A stretch of DNA of 35,879 nt, taken from contig JH154184.1 of the NCBI GenBank assembly GCA_000226015.1, positions 289,556-325,434 on the forward strand. Reading direction: 5' to 3'. The position numbers were made by a program, and so were the translations under genes. Positions 21,606-31,496 of the stretch are shown one piece after another; position 1 is the first letter of the stretch, and the number at the start of each line of letters is the position of its first letter. The notes beneath the pieces were generated by a model that was not told the DNA's origin, ran no database searches, and saw only the letters and a program-made list of their open reading frames with translations. Origin of the DNA: Mnemiopsis leidyi. Taxonomy: Eukaryota; Ctenophora; Tentaculata; Lobata; Bolinopsidae.

Positions 21606-21779
21606 TTCCAATGTCACTCCAGGTTCATCATCCTAACTAATTTCTACCAGGTCGTGTGTCGAATTTCAGAGTTAGACACGAAAATATAGTATACATTTTA
21701 CTACTTATTACAAATTCAGAGCTATAAAGTGTCTGTCCGTTTTGTTGTTGTCTGTTAAACTTCACAAGTCTTGTTGAGA

Positions 21780-21982
21780 CTAAGTTTCAATATTGAGTTT
21801 GAGTTGTCTGGAGCTAATAAGTCTGGAGAAGTGAGACGTTGTTATAGTCCCACTGTCTAATAAGTAAGAGTTCTTCATTTTCCCGCGTTTTGTTTGACAG
21901 AGAATTTTTTTCATTTTTCTTGTGTTTCTGATAATGTCTCCTATTGAACCCAGAGAATTACCAGGTACTATGTTATCCATCA
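21780..21982 (-). CDS. Short minus-strand ORF, unknown
   Basis: ATG-initiated, reads MDNIVPGNSLGSIGDIIRNT then a Lys-rich stretch and ends ...KLNIET before TAG. It has a plausible protein composition, but no splice site, promoter or family. It overlaps the candidate plus exon at 21934 on the opposite strand, so at most one of the two is likely to be real. Confidence 0.2.
21934..21964 (+). CDS. Candidate alternative first coding exon d (MSPIEPRELP), weak
   Basis: ATG at 21934, ten codons, CCA G|GTACTA in phase 1; would read into 22341 as MSPIEPRELPESEVYLQ. Downstream of the 21480-21600 module. The donor is off consensus after GTA, and a minus frame covers the same bases, so confidence is low. 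Confidence 0.2.
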
Positions 21983-22340
21983 ATTAAAATGTTATTTACT
22001 TTATAATGTCATCGACCCTTATAATATATTGCTTCACTTGCTTCTTTACTTAAGACAAGAATTTTCATCAGTACTATCATTTTCATACTTCTGAGGTTTT
22101 TGATGCTTTTTTTACTATTCCAAGTTTTGTTTCTGTTTAACTTTTACCATAACCCCTACTTTTTCTTGTTTCTGAAATCATAAGTTAATTTTCCATTCCG
22201 TTATGACTAACCAAATTTTTATGAATTTTCTTAAATTTAGCTAATTGGATGAACTTACTGCGTATATACAATTGAAAATACAAATTCTCGTTGCTAACTA
22301 TTCCTTCCCCTCCAAACTAACTCCCGCTTTCTCCCTGTAG

Positions 22341-22433
22341 AGTCTGAAGTCTACCTACAAAACTACGCTGCTTTAAACGCTTTCTTCAACTCAGCCCTAC
22401 ACCAACTAAAGATAATGAAGACTTCCGACCACC
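22341..22433 (+). CDS. Shared internal exon SEVYLQNYAALNAFFNS... (phase 1-1)
   Basis: Acceptor TTTCTCCCTGTAG with a good pyrimidine tract, consensus donor GTAAGT, 93 bases, open in the only frame compatible with phase 1 on both sides. It encodes SEVYLQNYAALNAFFNSALH followed by QLKIMKTSDH, an amphipathic helix-like segment. As a symmetric exon it can be included or skipped without changing frame. Upstream first exons at 10322, 11051, 17868 and 21934 fit it; first exons downstream necessarily skip it. Confidence 0.75.
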
Positions 22434-22804
22434 GTAAGTAATTGTGAATTAATCGACTTTGTAGTTAACTTTTCTTTTAATTTCACTCTCAAATAACACA
22501 TAAAGATATGAATAGAAAAGAGCATCTTCATAAACTTTTTGGTTGGTACTTTTTAAGTTTCCCTTTTTATCATAACACAGAAAAGTTTCAATAAACAAAA
22601 CCATCTTCACCATAAGCGGCCCTTAAATGCTAATGATTTTTCCACGATCTTGAGATCATTCTGACAATTTAAACTGAAACAAATATTCGACCCTGGGGTG
22701 TGTCAAAAATTGTTACTATAGTAACAAGCTGATCTGTAAGAAGGAAATAAATGTGTCAACAATTTGACAAACTCCCTCCACATGTTTTGGCGGAACTTGA
22801 TGCC

Positions 22805-22895
22805 ACCGTCACGTGACATTTAACGAGTCACGTGATTTTCACGGCCTCTCACATGGTACGCAAAACGCACTTATATTGGTTGCCATGGTTACAAG
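22805..22895 (+). promoter_or_regulatory. Twin E-boxes, ATTGG box and RFX-like X-box; tiny ATG frame
   Basis: GTCACGTGAC at 22808 and GTCACGTGAT at 22828, then ATTGGTTGCC at 22875 merging into GTTGCCATGGTTAC, one base from the palindromic RFX X-box. An ATG at 22853 reads MVRKTHLYWLPWLQ and reaches G|GTACTA in phase 1, a weak extra first-exon candidate lying within the motif cluster. Confidence 0.4.
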
Positions 22896-23424
22896 GTACT
22901 ACGCTGCTACAGTGCAATTAGTACCCCTAACGAGGTAGTGGTTTAGCAATTTCCCACTGAAATTATCGTCTTAAAAGGTCTACCAATTTTACCCTGACCA
23001 AGTCTACCTGTAAAGTAAAGCATTTCCAGTCCCTTAATTGGTTAGTAGACCTTACCGAGAATTTAAGTTTGTGGGCTAAGGTAACGTTATACAGTTTACA
23101 GTTTATTTACAGATTACAGAACTTTATAGTCTCTGGTTGGAAGTTACACATTCAGTGGAATAACCATTCATCTCCGTCTTATTCCTATTTATTGACTTTT
23201 GAACTTGTTCGTTTTTAACTTAAAACGTAGCTTTTGTGACCGAATATTTGCATTTTAAGATCTACTCAACCTAGAAGTCTCTTTGGCCAGTATTATAAAG
23301 GTTATAACTAAAAATATATAAAAAATATTATTTTTACCGTCTAGGATAAGAAACAAAAGTTTACGAACAGAATCTGCCGCTATCACTACAAGTGAGCACA
23401 CATCTGTCAAGTGTGACTGATAAC

Positions 23425-23660
23425 ACAACCACGTGAATATCACGTGACTGATAAGCTTAACACGTGACTGACAACGTGGTGAGATATCTGTCACAGAGAT
23501 AGAGAGAAATCCGACACAACACCCGTCAGGGGTTTTACCCGTAAAAACTACTGGAACTTCTTATGTAGTGCTCCATGGTGACAAGGCTGTCACGTGATTT
23601 GTAGAGCGCGGCTGTGATTGGTTAACAACCTGATGTGCTGGTGTTTGATTGGTTGATGCC
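23425..23660 (+). promoter_or_regulatory. CCAAT/E-box promoter module
   Basis: CACGTG at about 23431, 23441, 23461 and 23590, followed by GATTGGTT (23618) and GATTGGTTG (23647). It directly precedes the long candidate first exon starting at 23784. Confidence 0.5.
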
Positions 23661-23783
23661 TGGATAGATGGACGGTTATGTCCAGATAAAGTAAGATAAA
23701 GGGGTAGTGAGATATTGTGTTATTCGCTTTCCTACGGGTTATCATAGCGCCTGTAACTTCCCTCATACCAAACCTTCGACAAA

Positions 23784-24051
23784 ATGTTGCAATTCACTAT
23801 TTCTGTGGGTCTGCTTAATTGTTGTTCTTTTTCTAATTTAAGTGATGTTCTATTTGTCTCAATGTTGTTCTATTGCTGTCACAATGTTGTTATATTGCTG
23901 TCACAATGTTGTTCTATTTCTGGCTTAATCAATTATTCAAAATCTAAGTCGGAACTTTGCTACGAAGCTCGAAATCAAATTCCGGACTTGTGCTCGAACT
24001 ACCAAATGTTACAAACACCTATAAAACCGTTAACACTCTACACTATACAAG
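23784..24051 (+). CDS. Candidate alternative first coding exon e (up to 89 codons)
   Basis: ATG at 23784 opens a frame that runs to CAA G|GTAAGT, a consensus donor in phase 1. Read from 23784 the first half is hydrophobic and Cys-rich (MLQFTISVGLLNCCSF...) and includes a 22-bp tandem repeat at 23863-23930, which argues that part is not under strong coding constraint. A later in-frame ATG at 24006 gives MLQTPIKPLTLYTIQ. Joined to 31787 it would read ...YTIQEERRMVN; via 30730 it also stays open. Just downstream of a promoter module. Confidence 0.4.
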
Positions 24052-24249
24052 GTAAGTAGCAGGTCACGTGATATAACTTGTCATCACGTTACTTCTCAGC
24101 GGTTTTCGTCCTGTCCGCAGCTTCTTTTCCAATCGTAAGTTCTAACTTTGTTGAAGTGTGGGGTTTATTTTTAAATGTCGATTTAGTTTTATTGGCAGTT
24201 TATTTTTAAAACCCAATGTAGCTTGGCAAATAACAGCTTCAGATTCTAA

Positions 24250-24425
24250 CTTTGTAACCTGCTAACCTGAACCAGAAAAGTTCTTATTTGGTTACTTAGT
24301 AACCTGAAAACCTGACTGTTTGGTAACTTGGTTACCTACCTACTTTGTTACTAGGTAACAAAGTAACAGGCCACTAAGTAACCTTACTTAGTTACCTAGT
24401 GACTTGTCATATAGTAACCTGGACT
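24250..24425. repeat. Cluster of GTTAC/GTAAC inverted words
   Basis: GTTAC and GTAAC recur more than a dozen times within 170 bp, including palindromes such as GTTACTAGGTAAC. It could fold into hairpins or be an array of RFX-like half sites; no direct evidence for either. Confidence 0.5.
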
Positions 24426-25790
24426 CTAAGCTGCATATTCACTATTCACTATTGAGCCAGTGTCCTACTTTCCCAGGGTTGTTTCTAGTGTACAAGTACC
24501 TCCCTTACCTGCTATGTAATTAACTTGATCCTTGCTTGTGACTCTCTTGTGAACCTCTGCTGCTCCTTGTTCTTGTAACCAATTAACTAATTACAACCGT
24601 CGCCCTAATTACTTCAGAAAGATTGCTATCCCTCTGGGTACTCTGTATCCTGATACTTCAAGATCAGGGTCTCTAACTTCCTGTTATACCTCAAGTATTT
24701 TCAGCTAATATTTCCACCCTTTAATCCTTACTGCAGTAGCCTTGTACTCGACCCTTGTTATTGGCATCTTCATGTTTAGAATTAGGATTTTGTTTTGTGG
24801 TTAAAAGTCCTGGCCTCGGTAGTTAGATTATGTGAAACTCAATATTTGCCCAGTTTTCCATTTGGGCAATATTTTGTCCAGTTTCACAAAAGATCAGACA
24901 TATTACATATAGCTCACTGATTTATCCAAGCTCACATATATTCATGACTTTCTCGCTGCTCTATAAAACTTGGACACTGTACGTTAATAAGAACACGACC
25001 TTCGAAGTAACTGAAATAACCTGCAACTTTGCATGTCCTGACTATTCTAACACGAACTCCAGACCACACCCTCTCCCACCACACACACATATAGATCCAC
25101 TCTGTCCACAGTTAGTGTACTTGTCAAAACACGTGACAGGACTTTATGTAAAAACACGTGCTACACGTGACACTACAGACACACGTTTCACACAGAGAGA
25201 GGTTGGGACTGAGTATGAAGTATCGGTCTGTACTCTGTACTGATAGACAGCTTGTTTGCAACCTGTTACTCTCCTTCTCTCTTGCTTGTTACGTGTCGCG
25301 CTGTGTCGAGCTTGTTCGGTCGGGTTTTAAAAGAGTTTATTGGCAGTTTTGTGTGTCGTCTGCTTGTTGGAAAGTTGAGTAATCTTGTGCACGGTGCACT
25401 TGTTTGAGTTTGTTTGTTGTTTGTCACATCGTTTTTAAAACTTTTTTTCTGGGTAACTTATCATGTGAACAAAGTGACAGCTTGGCGAGATATTTGTAGT
25501 CTACATAATAAGGGTTGTCTGATCTTACATAAGTTTTGTTATGGTTACAGTTCCTGTTTCAGAATCACATTAGGTACAACCTAGGTGATATATCTACGGT
25601 AAAACCATGTCCAATTTATTGAACGTACATTATTTTAGTAGTGATTACTCACTTAAATTTACTTAGCCAAACTGTATAACTTTCAGTTTCTTGTGTTCTT
25701 ATGAGATTTTGATGTGGTCCTTTCCTCAACATATGTCGCACCAATCTGGAACCGAGACCGAGACCCAAGTACCGCTGTGATCACCCTAAT
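24426..25790. other. Intronic, no secure exon
   Basis: Pyrimidine-rich stretches, an E-box cluster at 25128-25170 (ACACGTGAC, ACACGTGCT, CACGTGAC) and two overlapping open frames at 24944-25382 that look like Thr/His or Cys/Val-rich chance frames. No phase-1 donor was found after the E-boxes. Confidence 0.4.
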
Positions 25791-25799
25791 TGGAGGCTC

Positions 25800-25880
25800 C
25801 TTGATCACGTGACCAAAATACCGCTCCCTCATTGGCTAATTCCTACCACGTGTTAACAACCCTACTCTCTGATTGGCTGT
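25800..25880 (+). promoter_or_regulatory. CCAAT/E-box promoter module
   Basis: ATCACGTGACC, CATTGGCTAA, CCACGTGTT and GATTGGCTG within 80 bp, alternating E-box and ATTGG. Upstream of the tiny candidate exon at 25991. Confidence 0.5.
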
Positions 25881-25990
25881 GAGTTGTCTCATGAAAGGGT
25901 CGGAAGAATGTCGAAATACCCGGGTCGGACCTGACCGCCCCTTAGGGTAGACTGCTGTGTTCTGTGTAATTGGTGGACCCCTAGTGAGCA

Positions 25991-26006
25991 ATGAGCCTTC
26001 CTTACG
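25991..26006 (+). CDS. Candidate alternative first coding exon f (MSLPY), weak
   Basis: ATG at 25991, five codons, then G|GTATAA in phase 1, about 110 bp after the CCAAT/E-box module. Too short to judge on composition; listed because position and phase match the other candidates. Confidence 0.2.
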
Positions 26007-26105
26007 GTATAACTATATTCATTAGATGAGCGATCTTCTGTGTGTTGAGGTAGACTAAATCGTACCAATTGTTATTTCTGTTAAACTTTATATGGTTTCT
26101 TTCCA

Positions 26106-26161
26106 ACGGTTATCTAGCGGTTATCTAGCGGTTATCTAGCGGTTATCTAGCGGTTATCTAG
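26106..26161. repeat. 11-bp tandem repeat GGTTATCTAGC, five copies
   Basis: Five near-perfect head-to-tail copies. A simple intronic minisatellite. Confidence 0.9.
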
Positions 26162-26589
26162 CTCAATTTTCTGCAGCAACTAGTTTTTATTTATGTTTCA
26201 CTACTCTCGCCACAACACACTGCTGGTATCGGTACTCTATGAATGAAGGTTTGTCAGCTCCCTGCCTTGCAGTATAAAGCTGGCACTTTCTAGTTCCTGT
26301 GTTAAATGTTATAGATATATTACTGTTTATACGCATATAATAGTTATACACATATTATAATACACATAAAGCTGGTGATGAATGTTTATCTTAACAAGCT
26401 CGGTGGATGTTATTTTTACACCTGTGCTAAAATAGCAATTGCTTTATACAGTTGTTGTTTATCTCGATTTGCAAGTGTTGATCTAGCAACTTCGCAATAC
26501 ACTGTGTAGTTGTACAGATTTTCGCCTGAAGTTTTCAGTCTTCTGTCCTTCTGCTCATCTTCTCAGTCTGACTAATATACCTTAGCATT

Positions 26590-27480
26590 TCACCCTAGTA
26601 TTTCATCGTGACTTTTGAATGTTTTGCAACGGTCACAAACTTTGATGGTTGTTTGATTCAAGATCTGAATTCTGAGGAGCCATAGTGATGTGCGACCAAC
26701 AATTATACTCCGAACATTTTTGATATTCATATCGTGATTTGTGAGGTCGTCTCCCATAATAAAAGGTCTTGTTCTCACAATCACATTGATGTAAGGATGC
26801 TGATTGGTCGATTTGTGATCACATGATAAGAATTCCTTGCCCTGATTGAGAAGGCAATGCCACACAACCGATAAGAACCAATCAGCGTGGCCAGTGCTTG
26901 TTTATATCACGTGCTGCTCCTCACCAACCAATCAGAACACTTCTGCCAATCACGTGTAACGTCACTAACCAATTAGACAGCGCTAGTTTGCTCGTGGGAA
27001 AACGGGGCTGAGAAGCAGGGCTTGGTTCAACATCATATAAAGCAATTGGGTTGAACCGATGAGGAGAAATTATCAAGGTCTTATTGTTACAAACCACAAC
27101 ATCAGTGTTATTCAGATCTATGGTTCTTAAACCTTTGATATAGTCTTTGTTCGCAAAGTGGGTTTGTGGTTACAGCTTGGGTGAATAGTTAAGATGTTTT
27201 GTTTAACAAAATGTTGCGGACTTCGTTCTCTATCATCTCAGCTCAACATCTTACATTAGCGAGATTCATGGTTGTATCCGTCCAGAAACTGATAGTTCTA
27301 TATCTCCTTTATTCAGTGACACGACCTATTTTATTGTGCATGGCTAGAAAATTGAGATATGTATCTTGTTTCCAACTTTCTTTGACAAGATCTGCTTACT
27401 GCTGTTTAAGTACAATAGGACATTCAGAGCTTTTCTCAAATGGTATTGAAAACTTACTCAGCTGCTTGCTTGCTGTTTAC
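26590..27480 (-). pseudogene. Possible decayed coding sequence
   Basis: A minus frame at 26590-26865 ends CDRCKTFKSHDEILG and is protein-like in its second half (IMGDDLTNHDMNIKNVRSII). Further upstream, minus frames between about 27199 and 27420 read ADLVKESWKQDTYLNFLAMH, RYRTISFWTDTTMNLANV and AEMIENEVRNILLN, separated by in-frame stops. This could be the remains of a transposon or retrocopy; no family was recognised and the pieces may be unrelated. The left part also overlaps a CCAAT/E-box module. Confidence 0.2.
26800..26975 (+). promoter_or_regulatory. CCAAT/E-box promoter module
   Basis: GATTGGTCG (26802), CCAATCAGC (26879), TCACGTGCT (26908), CCAATCAGA (26929), CCAATCACGTGT (26946, CCAAT and E-box fused), CCAATTAG (26971), then CATATAAAG at about 27033 as a TATA-like box. 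A tiny ATG frame at 27059 (MRRNYQ, G|GTCTTA, phase 1, poor donor) follows. Confidence 0.5.
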
Positions 27481-27827
27481 TAACAAAGAAAAACTCAGTA
27501 ACCGTAAACAAGTTGCATTAGATAGTATCTTTTATTTGAAGAACTATAACCATCTGTTGGAGTATTTGTTGAGTGTGCAGAACTCTGCAGTAACTCTAGG
27601 GTGCAGATCTTCAATTTACTTAACTGTTCTAAGTTTCGATTATCGCTGCGAAATGTTCATATCATTTCCCACGCCTGAATAACATTTTAAAAGCTTATTT
27701 ACCTTCCCCACTTCTTATTGATACCAGGGAACGTTGTCAATTATATCTATAACGTCCTGCAATTGAATACATTAATAATGCGTTCTCCACACTCGACACA
27801 TATCTCCTGATCGTCAACCCACCAATC

Positions 27828-27965
27828 ACATCACTCCATTTTCAAAACTAACCAATCAGGAAGCTGTATTTGGATGGGACGTTGTAACGCTTTGCTTGAC
27901 GACTCACTAATGTGCTTGGTTATGTCACGTGAATAGAATACAATCCTCTCATTGGCAGAGATTTG
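27828..27965 (+). promoter_or_regulatory. CCAAT/E-box promoter module
   Basis: CCAATCAC (27831), CCAATCAGG (27851), GTCACGTGAA (27924) and CATTGGCAG (27951), then CTTTTAAAACG as a weak TATA-like element. Precedes the exon at 28089. Confidence 0.5.
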
Positions 27966-28088
27966 TTGCCCCTTTTAAAACGCATCTAGGTGCCCTGCCC
28001 TTGTATTAGTATATCAAGCTTTATACTGCATGAGCAATGTTTTGGTCTGTTATTCGGGGTTGACGGTTATAGAATATCCACAAATTTG

Positions 28089-28119
28089 ATGGTGCATGAT
28101 ATGTTTTGTCTTTGGAGCG
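28089..28119 (+). CDS. Candidate alternative first coding exon g (MVHDMFCLWS)
   Basis: ATG at 28089 (second in-frame ATG 28101), then AGC G|GTAAGT, a consensus donor, in phase 1; splicing to 31787 gives MVHDMFCLWSEERRMVN. An upstream ORF starting at 28030 (MSNVLVCYSGLTVIEYPQI) ends in a TGA that overlaps this ATG by one base (TGATG), a termination-reinitiation arrangement. Clear promoter module about 130-260 bp upstream. Confidence 0.45.
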
Positions 28120-28225
28120 GTAAGTTTCAAGATCCCGATTTTATTGTGCTATTGTCTAGCGATTAATTAAATTCGAGCTTGTACAACTTCAATAACCGTT
28201 ACAACTGCTAATTGTTTATTCTTAC

Positions 28226-28356
28226 TTTAACTGCTAATTGTTTAAGTCCAGTCTGATCCTTTATCATTGTCCACCGCTGATTATTCTAACTTTAACTGCT
28301 AATCGTTGAAGTCCAGTCTGATCCTTTATCACTGTTCACCGCTGATTATTCTAACT
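28226..28356. repeat. 65-bp tandem duplication
   Basis: TTTAACTGCTAATTGTT... is repeated once with a few substitutions at 28226 and 28291; a shorter fragment of the unit precedes it at about 28203. Noncoding. Confidence 0.9.
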
Positions 28357-28612
28357 TGAACTAGATTGTACACTAAACTTAAAGCCAGGTTGTATAGTAA
28401 CGTTACTCCAACAGAATCGTAACACGTGCTAACTTTAGGCGCCATGAATCTACCTCTCTCTCACCTCCCCCATGACGTATAGACTCTCTCCTAGCCCCAA
28501 CATTCACCTCGTTCCTAATTACCGAAATACCCTGATAAGAACTAATTAGCGTTCCTCAATCCGGTCTCATTACGATCTTTATAGCACCTCATGATACGCT
28601 TAACAGTGGGCC

Positions 28613-28760
28613 TCATTGGACCCTGTAAGGTCACATGACTCTCTTAAAACGTTCTAATTGGCTTAGTTTGGTCACGTGGCATCAATAACACGTTCTGATT
28701 GGTAGTTCAAGGTTCACGATTGGTCGGATCATGAGAGGGTTGCTAGGGTATAAAGCATGC
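28613..28760 (+). promoter_or_regulatory. CCAAT/E-box module with TATA-like box
   Basis: CATTGGA, AATTGGCTT, GTCACGTGGC, GATTGGTAG and GATTGGTCG, then GGGTATAAAGC at about 28748. Followed by ATG 28845 (MITSRPAISRI, G|GTTTTC at 28879, phase 1, poor donor), a weak first-exon candidate not listed separately. Confidence 0.5.
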
Positions 28761-28879
28761 TCTGAAGCATGTGTTAGAAATCGTTATTTTCACCCCCGGA
28801 CTCGGTCTAGATCCAAGATTGTCCGCTAATTCAATTTTAACTTCATGATAACTTCACGGCCCGCAATCTCCAGAATTGG

Positions 28880-30729
28880 TTTTCTTTTAACTGATTAACA
28901 TTTTAAAACTCAGTGTGTAAAGGGTTTTCCAAATTTGCGCTCGTTTTTAATGATTCAGATACAGATGAACAGTCGGTTAGTAGGGCTTCCAACACTCTTA
29001 CTCCTTCATGAAAAAGTACGAAATATATTTTACGAGGCAGCTGTATTTTACCATACTCTCAAATCGACTTTCTAGAAATAAAAAATTAAAATGTCTGATC
29101 TCTTAGTTTTCATTTTGTTGAATTTTCATATTCTTGTTCCACGTGGCCATTATTTTCTTGTCCTGTTTTCCTTGTTAAATCCTTTGCAAATTTTATAACA
29201 ATAGCATGGGCGGGTTTTGAGTCATGTGAGTGAGAACTCAACCCTGTGAAATAAAACTGTCTAGTTTCTACTATATTTCTACTTAAGTTCTATAGTACGA
29301 ATCTTAACAGAAGACACCCCCGCTACTCAGACGTAGATTTTACACTTGTTAATCAACAGTGCACATGTGCAGTGTAACTAAATCTACCGTCTAGCGTCTA
29401 TCCGACATTTTACCTGCTGTCTGCATCTATTCATAGTGTAGAGTAAGATTTGTTGGTTCTATTCGTGGTGGCAGATATTACATCTGTTATCTGGGTGATT
29501 TAAAAACCCTTAGAAATGTTGTCGTCAATTAATCGAGAAACCAGTTTGTAGCTTATCAGGGCGTCAAGGTTTCACGAAATGTGTGATTGGTTGTTGTTTA
29601 GGATGTTGTGCTCTGATTGGCCAAGATCTTCATTTTGACGGGACACCAATATCATTAGGGGCAATCTAATGCTTCAGCTTCTCTGGTTTTCCTGTATTAT
29701 TTCTCAGAGTTGAACTATTGCTAAAGTTCTATGTTCAGTTTAATGTATCCGTCGTAAACCAGGTTTATTAAAGGCTTACATAGTCGCCTCCCAACTAAAA
29801 GACTTGCAGTAATATCGCACGCGCCATTTGGCGGAAACAATCGTAATTAGCTCACACCTGACCTCTCTGGTCCCTGAACTCTACTTGACTGGGCCAGTTT
29901 AGGTTTATGCGTGGGCTGGGGTAAATTTCTTAAGACTGCACTTAGTTTTACATTTCAGCTGCGTGTTTTTTACATTCCCAGAATTTTACACCCCCAGTAG
30001 CGTAATGTTACGATTTGAACTTTGACGTGTTTTCCTCTCCTCTTTTCCTTTTACAGTGTAAAGTAATTTAGGTATTTATGGCATATTAGACTTTTAGCGA
30101 TAAACGGCACTCGCTGCAGTAATAAGTTATAACGTTACTCTACACTATTGATTACACTACCAATGCCAATAGTTAAGGGCCACGATATTTTCACGTGCGT
30201 CGCGCATTTCGCAGTTTGCACGTGTCTTGCCTATTACTTGCTGTATCATGCACGTGCCACATGAGAAACTCGGCGCAATTTTAGTGCGCGTCTTATTATT
30301 TCCACCGTGTACGTTACGTCGTTTTCTTTGGTTGAGTTAGACGGTTATCAAATTTCATGTAGTAAATTGCGCGTACGAAAGATTGTATGATAAGCTCGGA
30401 ATCAGAAACTTTCATATAATGATAGTGTTTTATGCGGATCATATTTTCTAATAGTAATAGTAATGTTCCAGTATACAGATTTATTTTACGCCTTTACTGA
30501 ATTTGTTTAAACTCGTTCGAAGTTATTTAACTGCCAATGCCAGGGACTACCATGGCGCCAGGCGCCACGCCATAACGCGTGCCAGACCGAGGGCATGCTC
30601 GTTCTTGTTAAGTTCTACTCTTGACTGCCATATTTCTGGCAAACTTTTATAAAGTTCTACTTTTTCACATTTAATGATTTACAACGTTTTTGTGTATTTC
30701 GAATGAAATTTCAACCTTCACGTTTTTAG
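28880..30729. other. Intronic, no exon seen
   Basis: Two ATTGG boxes without E-box at 29585 and 29615; three CACGTG sites at 30192-30251 without a CCAAT box; a GC-rich ATGGCGCCAGGCGCCACG palindromic patch at 30551. No reading frame of note. Confidence 0.4.
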
Positions 30730-30795
30730 CAAAGACATCCCGTACCATGCTTCTAAAAACATTCAGCCTTTCCTCCGACTGCGGTTCTTCAACAG
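30730..30795 (+). CDS. Shared internal exon KTSRTMLLKTFSLSSDCG (phase 1-1)
   Basis: Acceptor CACGTTTTTAG and donor ACA G|GTATAG bound 66 bases that stay open with phase 1 on both sides. The reading is (x)KTSRTMLLKTFSLSSDCGSS and then T. Following 22433 it gives ...KTSDHPKTSRTMLL, and preceding 31787 it gives ...SSTEERRMVN. An internal ATG at 30747 means it could instead act as a first coding exon. Ser-rich, no motif recognised. Confidence 0.5.
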
Positions 30796-31235
30796 GTATA
30801 GTAATTAGTAGTCAACTGTAAACGAATAGTTTATGTTTTGATATTTTTCGACGTTCTGTTTTTTATATTCTGGAGAACGGGGCCATTTACAATGTTCTCT
30901 GAATAGTGTATATCAGTGCGCTACATAAGCTCCTAGTTATTTCCATAAACAAATCCCTTGCATTGTACGAATTAAAACGTACAACTGCAAGTACAATTAA
31001 TTAGAAATGAATAATCGTGCAACAATAAAATCGAGCCTGGAAATTGGTATCAGACCAATCGCTCGACGCTCAGACCCTTGGGGCAGGAGTTCAGGCCGAA
31101 TGCCATTTATTCAAACAAATTAATTATACAAGTTCCATCAATGAATCATTGAATCCACGAATGTCATTGTCAATTTGAGGGAGTTTAATTTCCGCGGCAA
31201 CCAACAAACTCTCATCGGGTTTCCCTAGTAATAAT

Positions 31236-31285
31236 GCGCACGTGATCTCCTCCAATGAGAGCGGCTAAATCATGGCACGTGTAGG
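31236..31285 (+). promoter_or_regulatory. CCAAT/E-box module nearest the gene body
   Basis: GCACGTGAT, CCAATGAG and GCACGTGTA within 45 bp, followed by GTCACATGCC. Directly upstream of the candidate first exon at 31427. Confidence 0.45.
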
Positions 31286-31426
31286 CGCTAATAAGGTCAC
31301 ATGCCTGCCTAAGGGTTGCTGCACTTCATAAGCAAGGCACTTAACCCTTGGCCTGCACTCCATTTTACGATATTCCCGCTTATTTTCGTCGTATTTTTTG
31401 TCGACAAACTTCAAGTTTCACGGATC

Positions 31427-31496
31427 ATGGAGTCCAGTCGGGCTAGTTTGCTTTTGACGGTGAACCGGATTTTAGACTTCTGTGAGAAACGAAAAA
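31427..31496 (+). CDS. Candidate alternative first coding exon h (MESSRASLLLTV...)
   Basis: ATG at 31427 reads MESSRASLLLTVNRILDFCE then KRK and ends A|GTGTGT in phase 1. Joined to 31787 it gives ...CEKRKKERRMVN, extending the helical start of the shared body without a break, so this may be the standard first exon. The frame is open upstream without another ATG. The donor is a GTGTGT type, weaker than consensus. A CCAAT/E-box module lies about 150 bp upstream. Confidence 0.45.

Larger units (their letters stand above)
17938..22340. other. Long intronic region with further promoter-like modules
   Basis: No secure exon. Open frames at 18313-18507 (MQYGNSENESRISPF...) and, on minus, 21780-21982 look mildly coding but lack support. 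A run of 15 G lies at 19774-19788 and makes artificial Gly/Pro-rich frames on the two strands. E-box/CCAAT modules occur at 20485-20640 and 21060-21600. Confidence 0.4.

Noticed and set aside
24121-24134. Possible 14-nt microexon between CCGCAG and GTAAGT
   Set aside because: Splice-like on both sides, but 14 nt would break the phase-1 pattern and nothing else supports it.
24944-25382. Two overlapping plus frames of 99 and 74 codons
   Set aside because: Low-complexity Thr/His and Cys/Val composition, no usable donor in phase 1, and they span E-box motifs.
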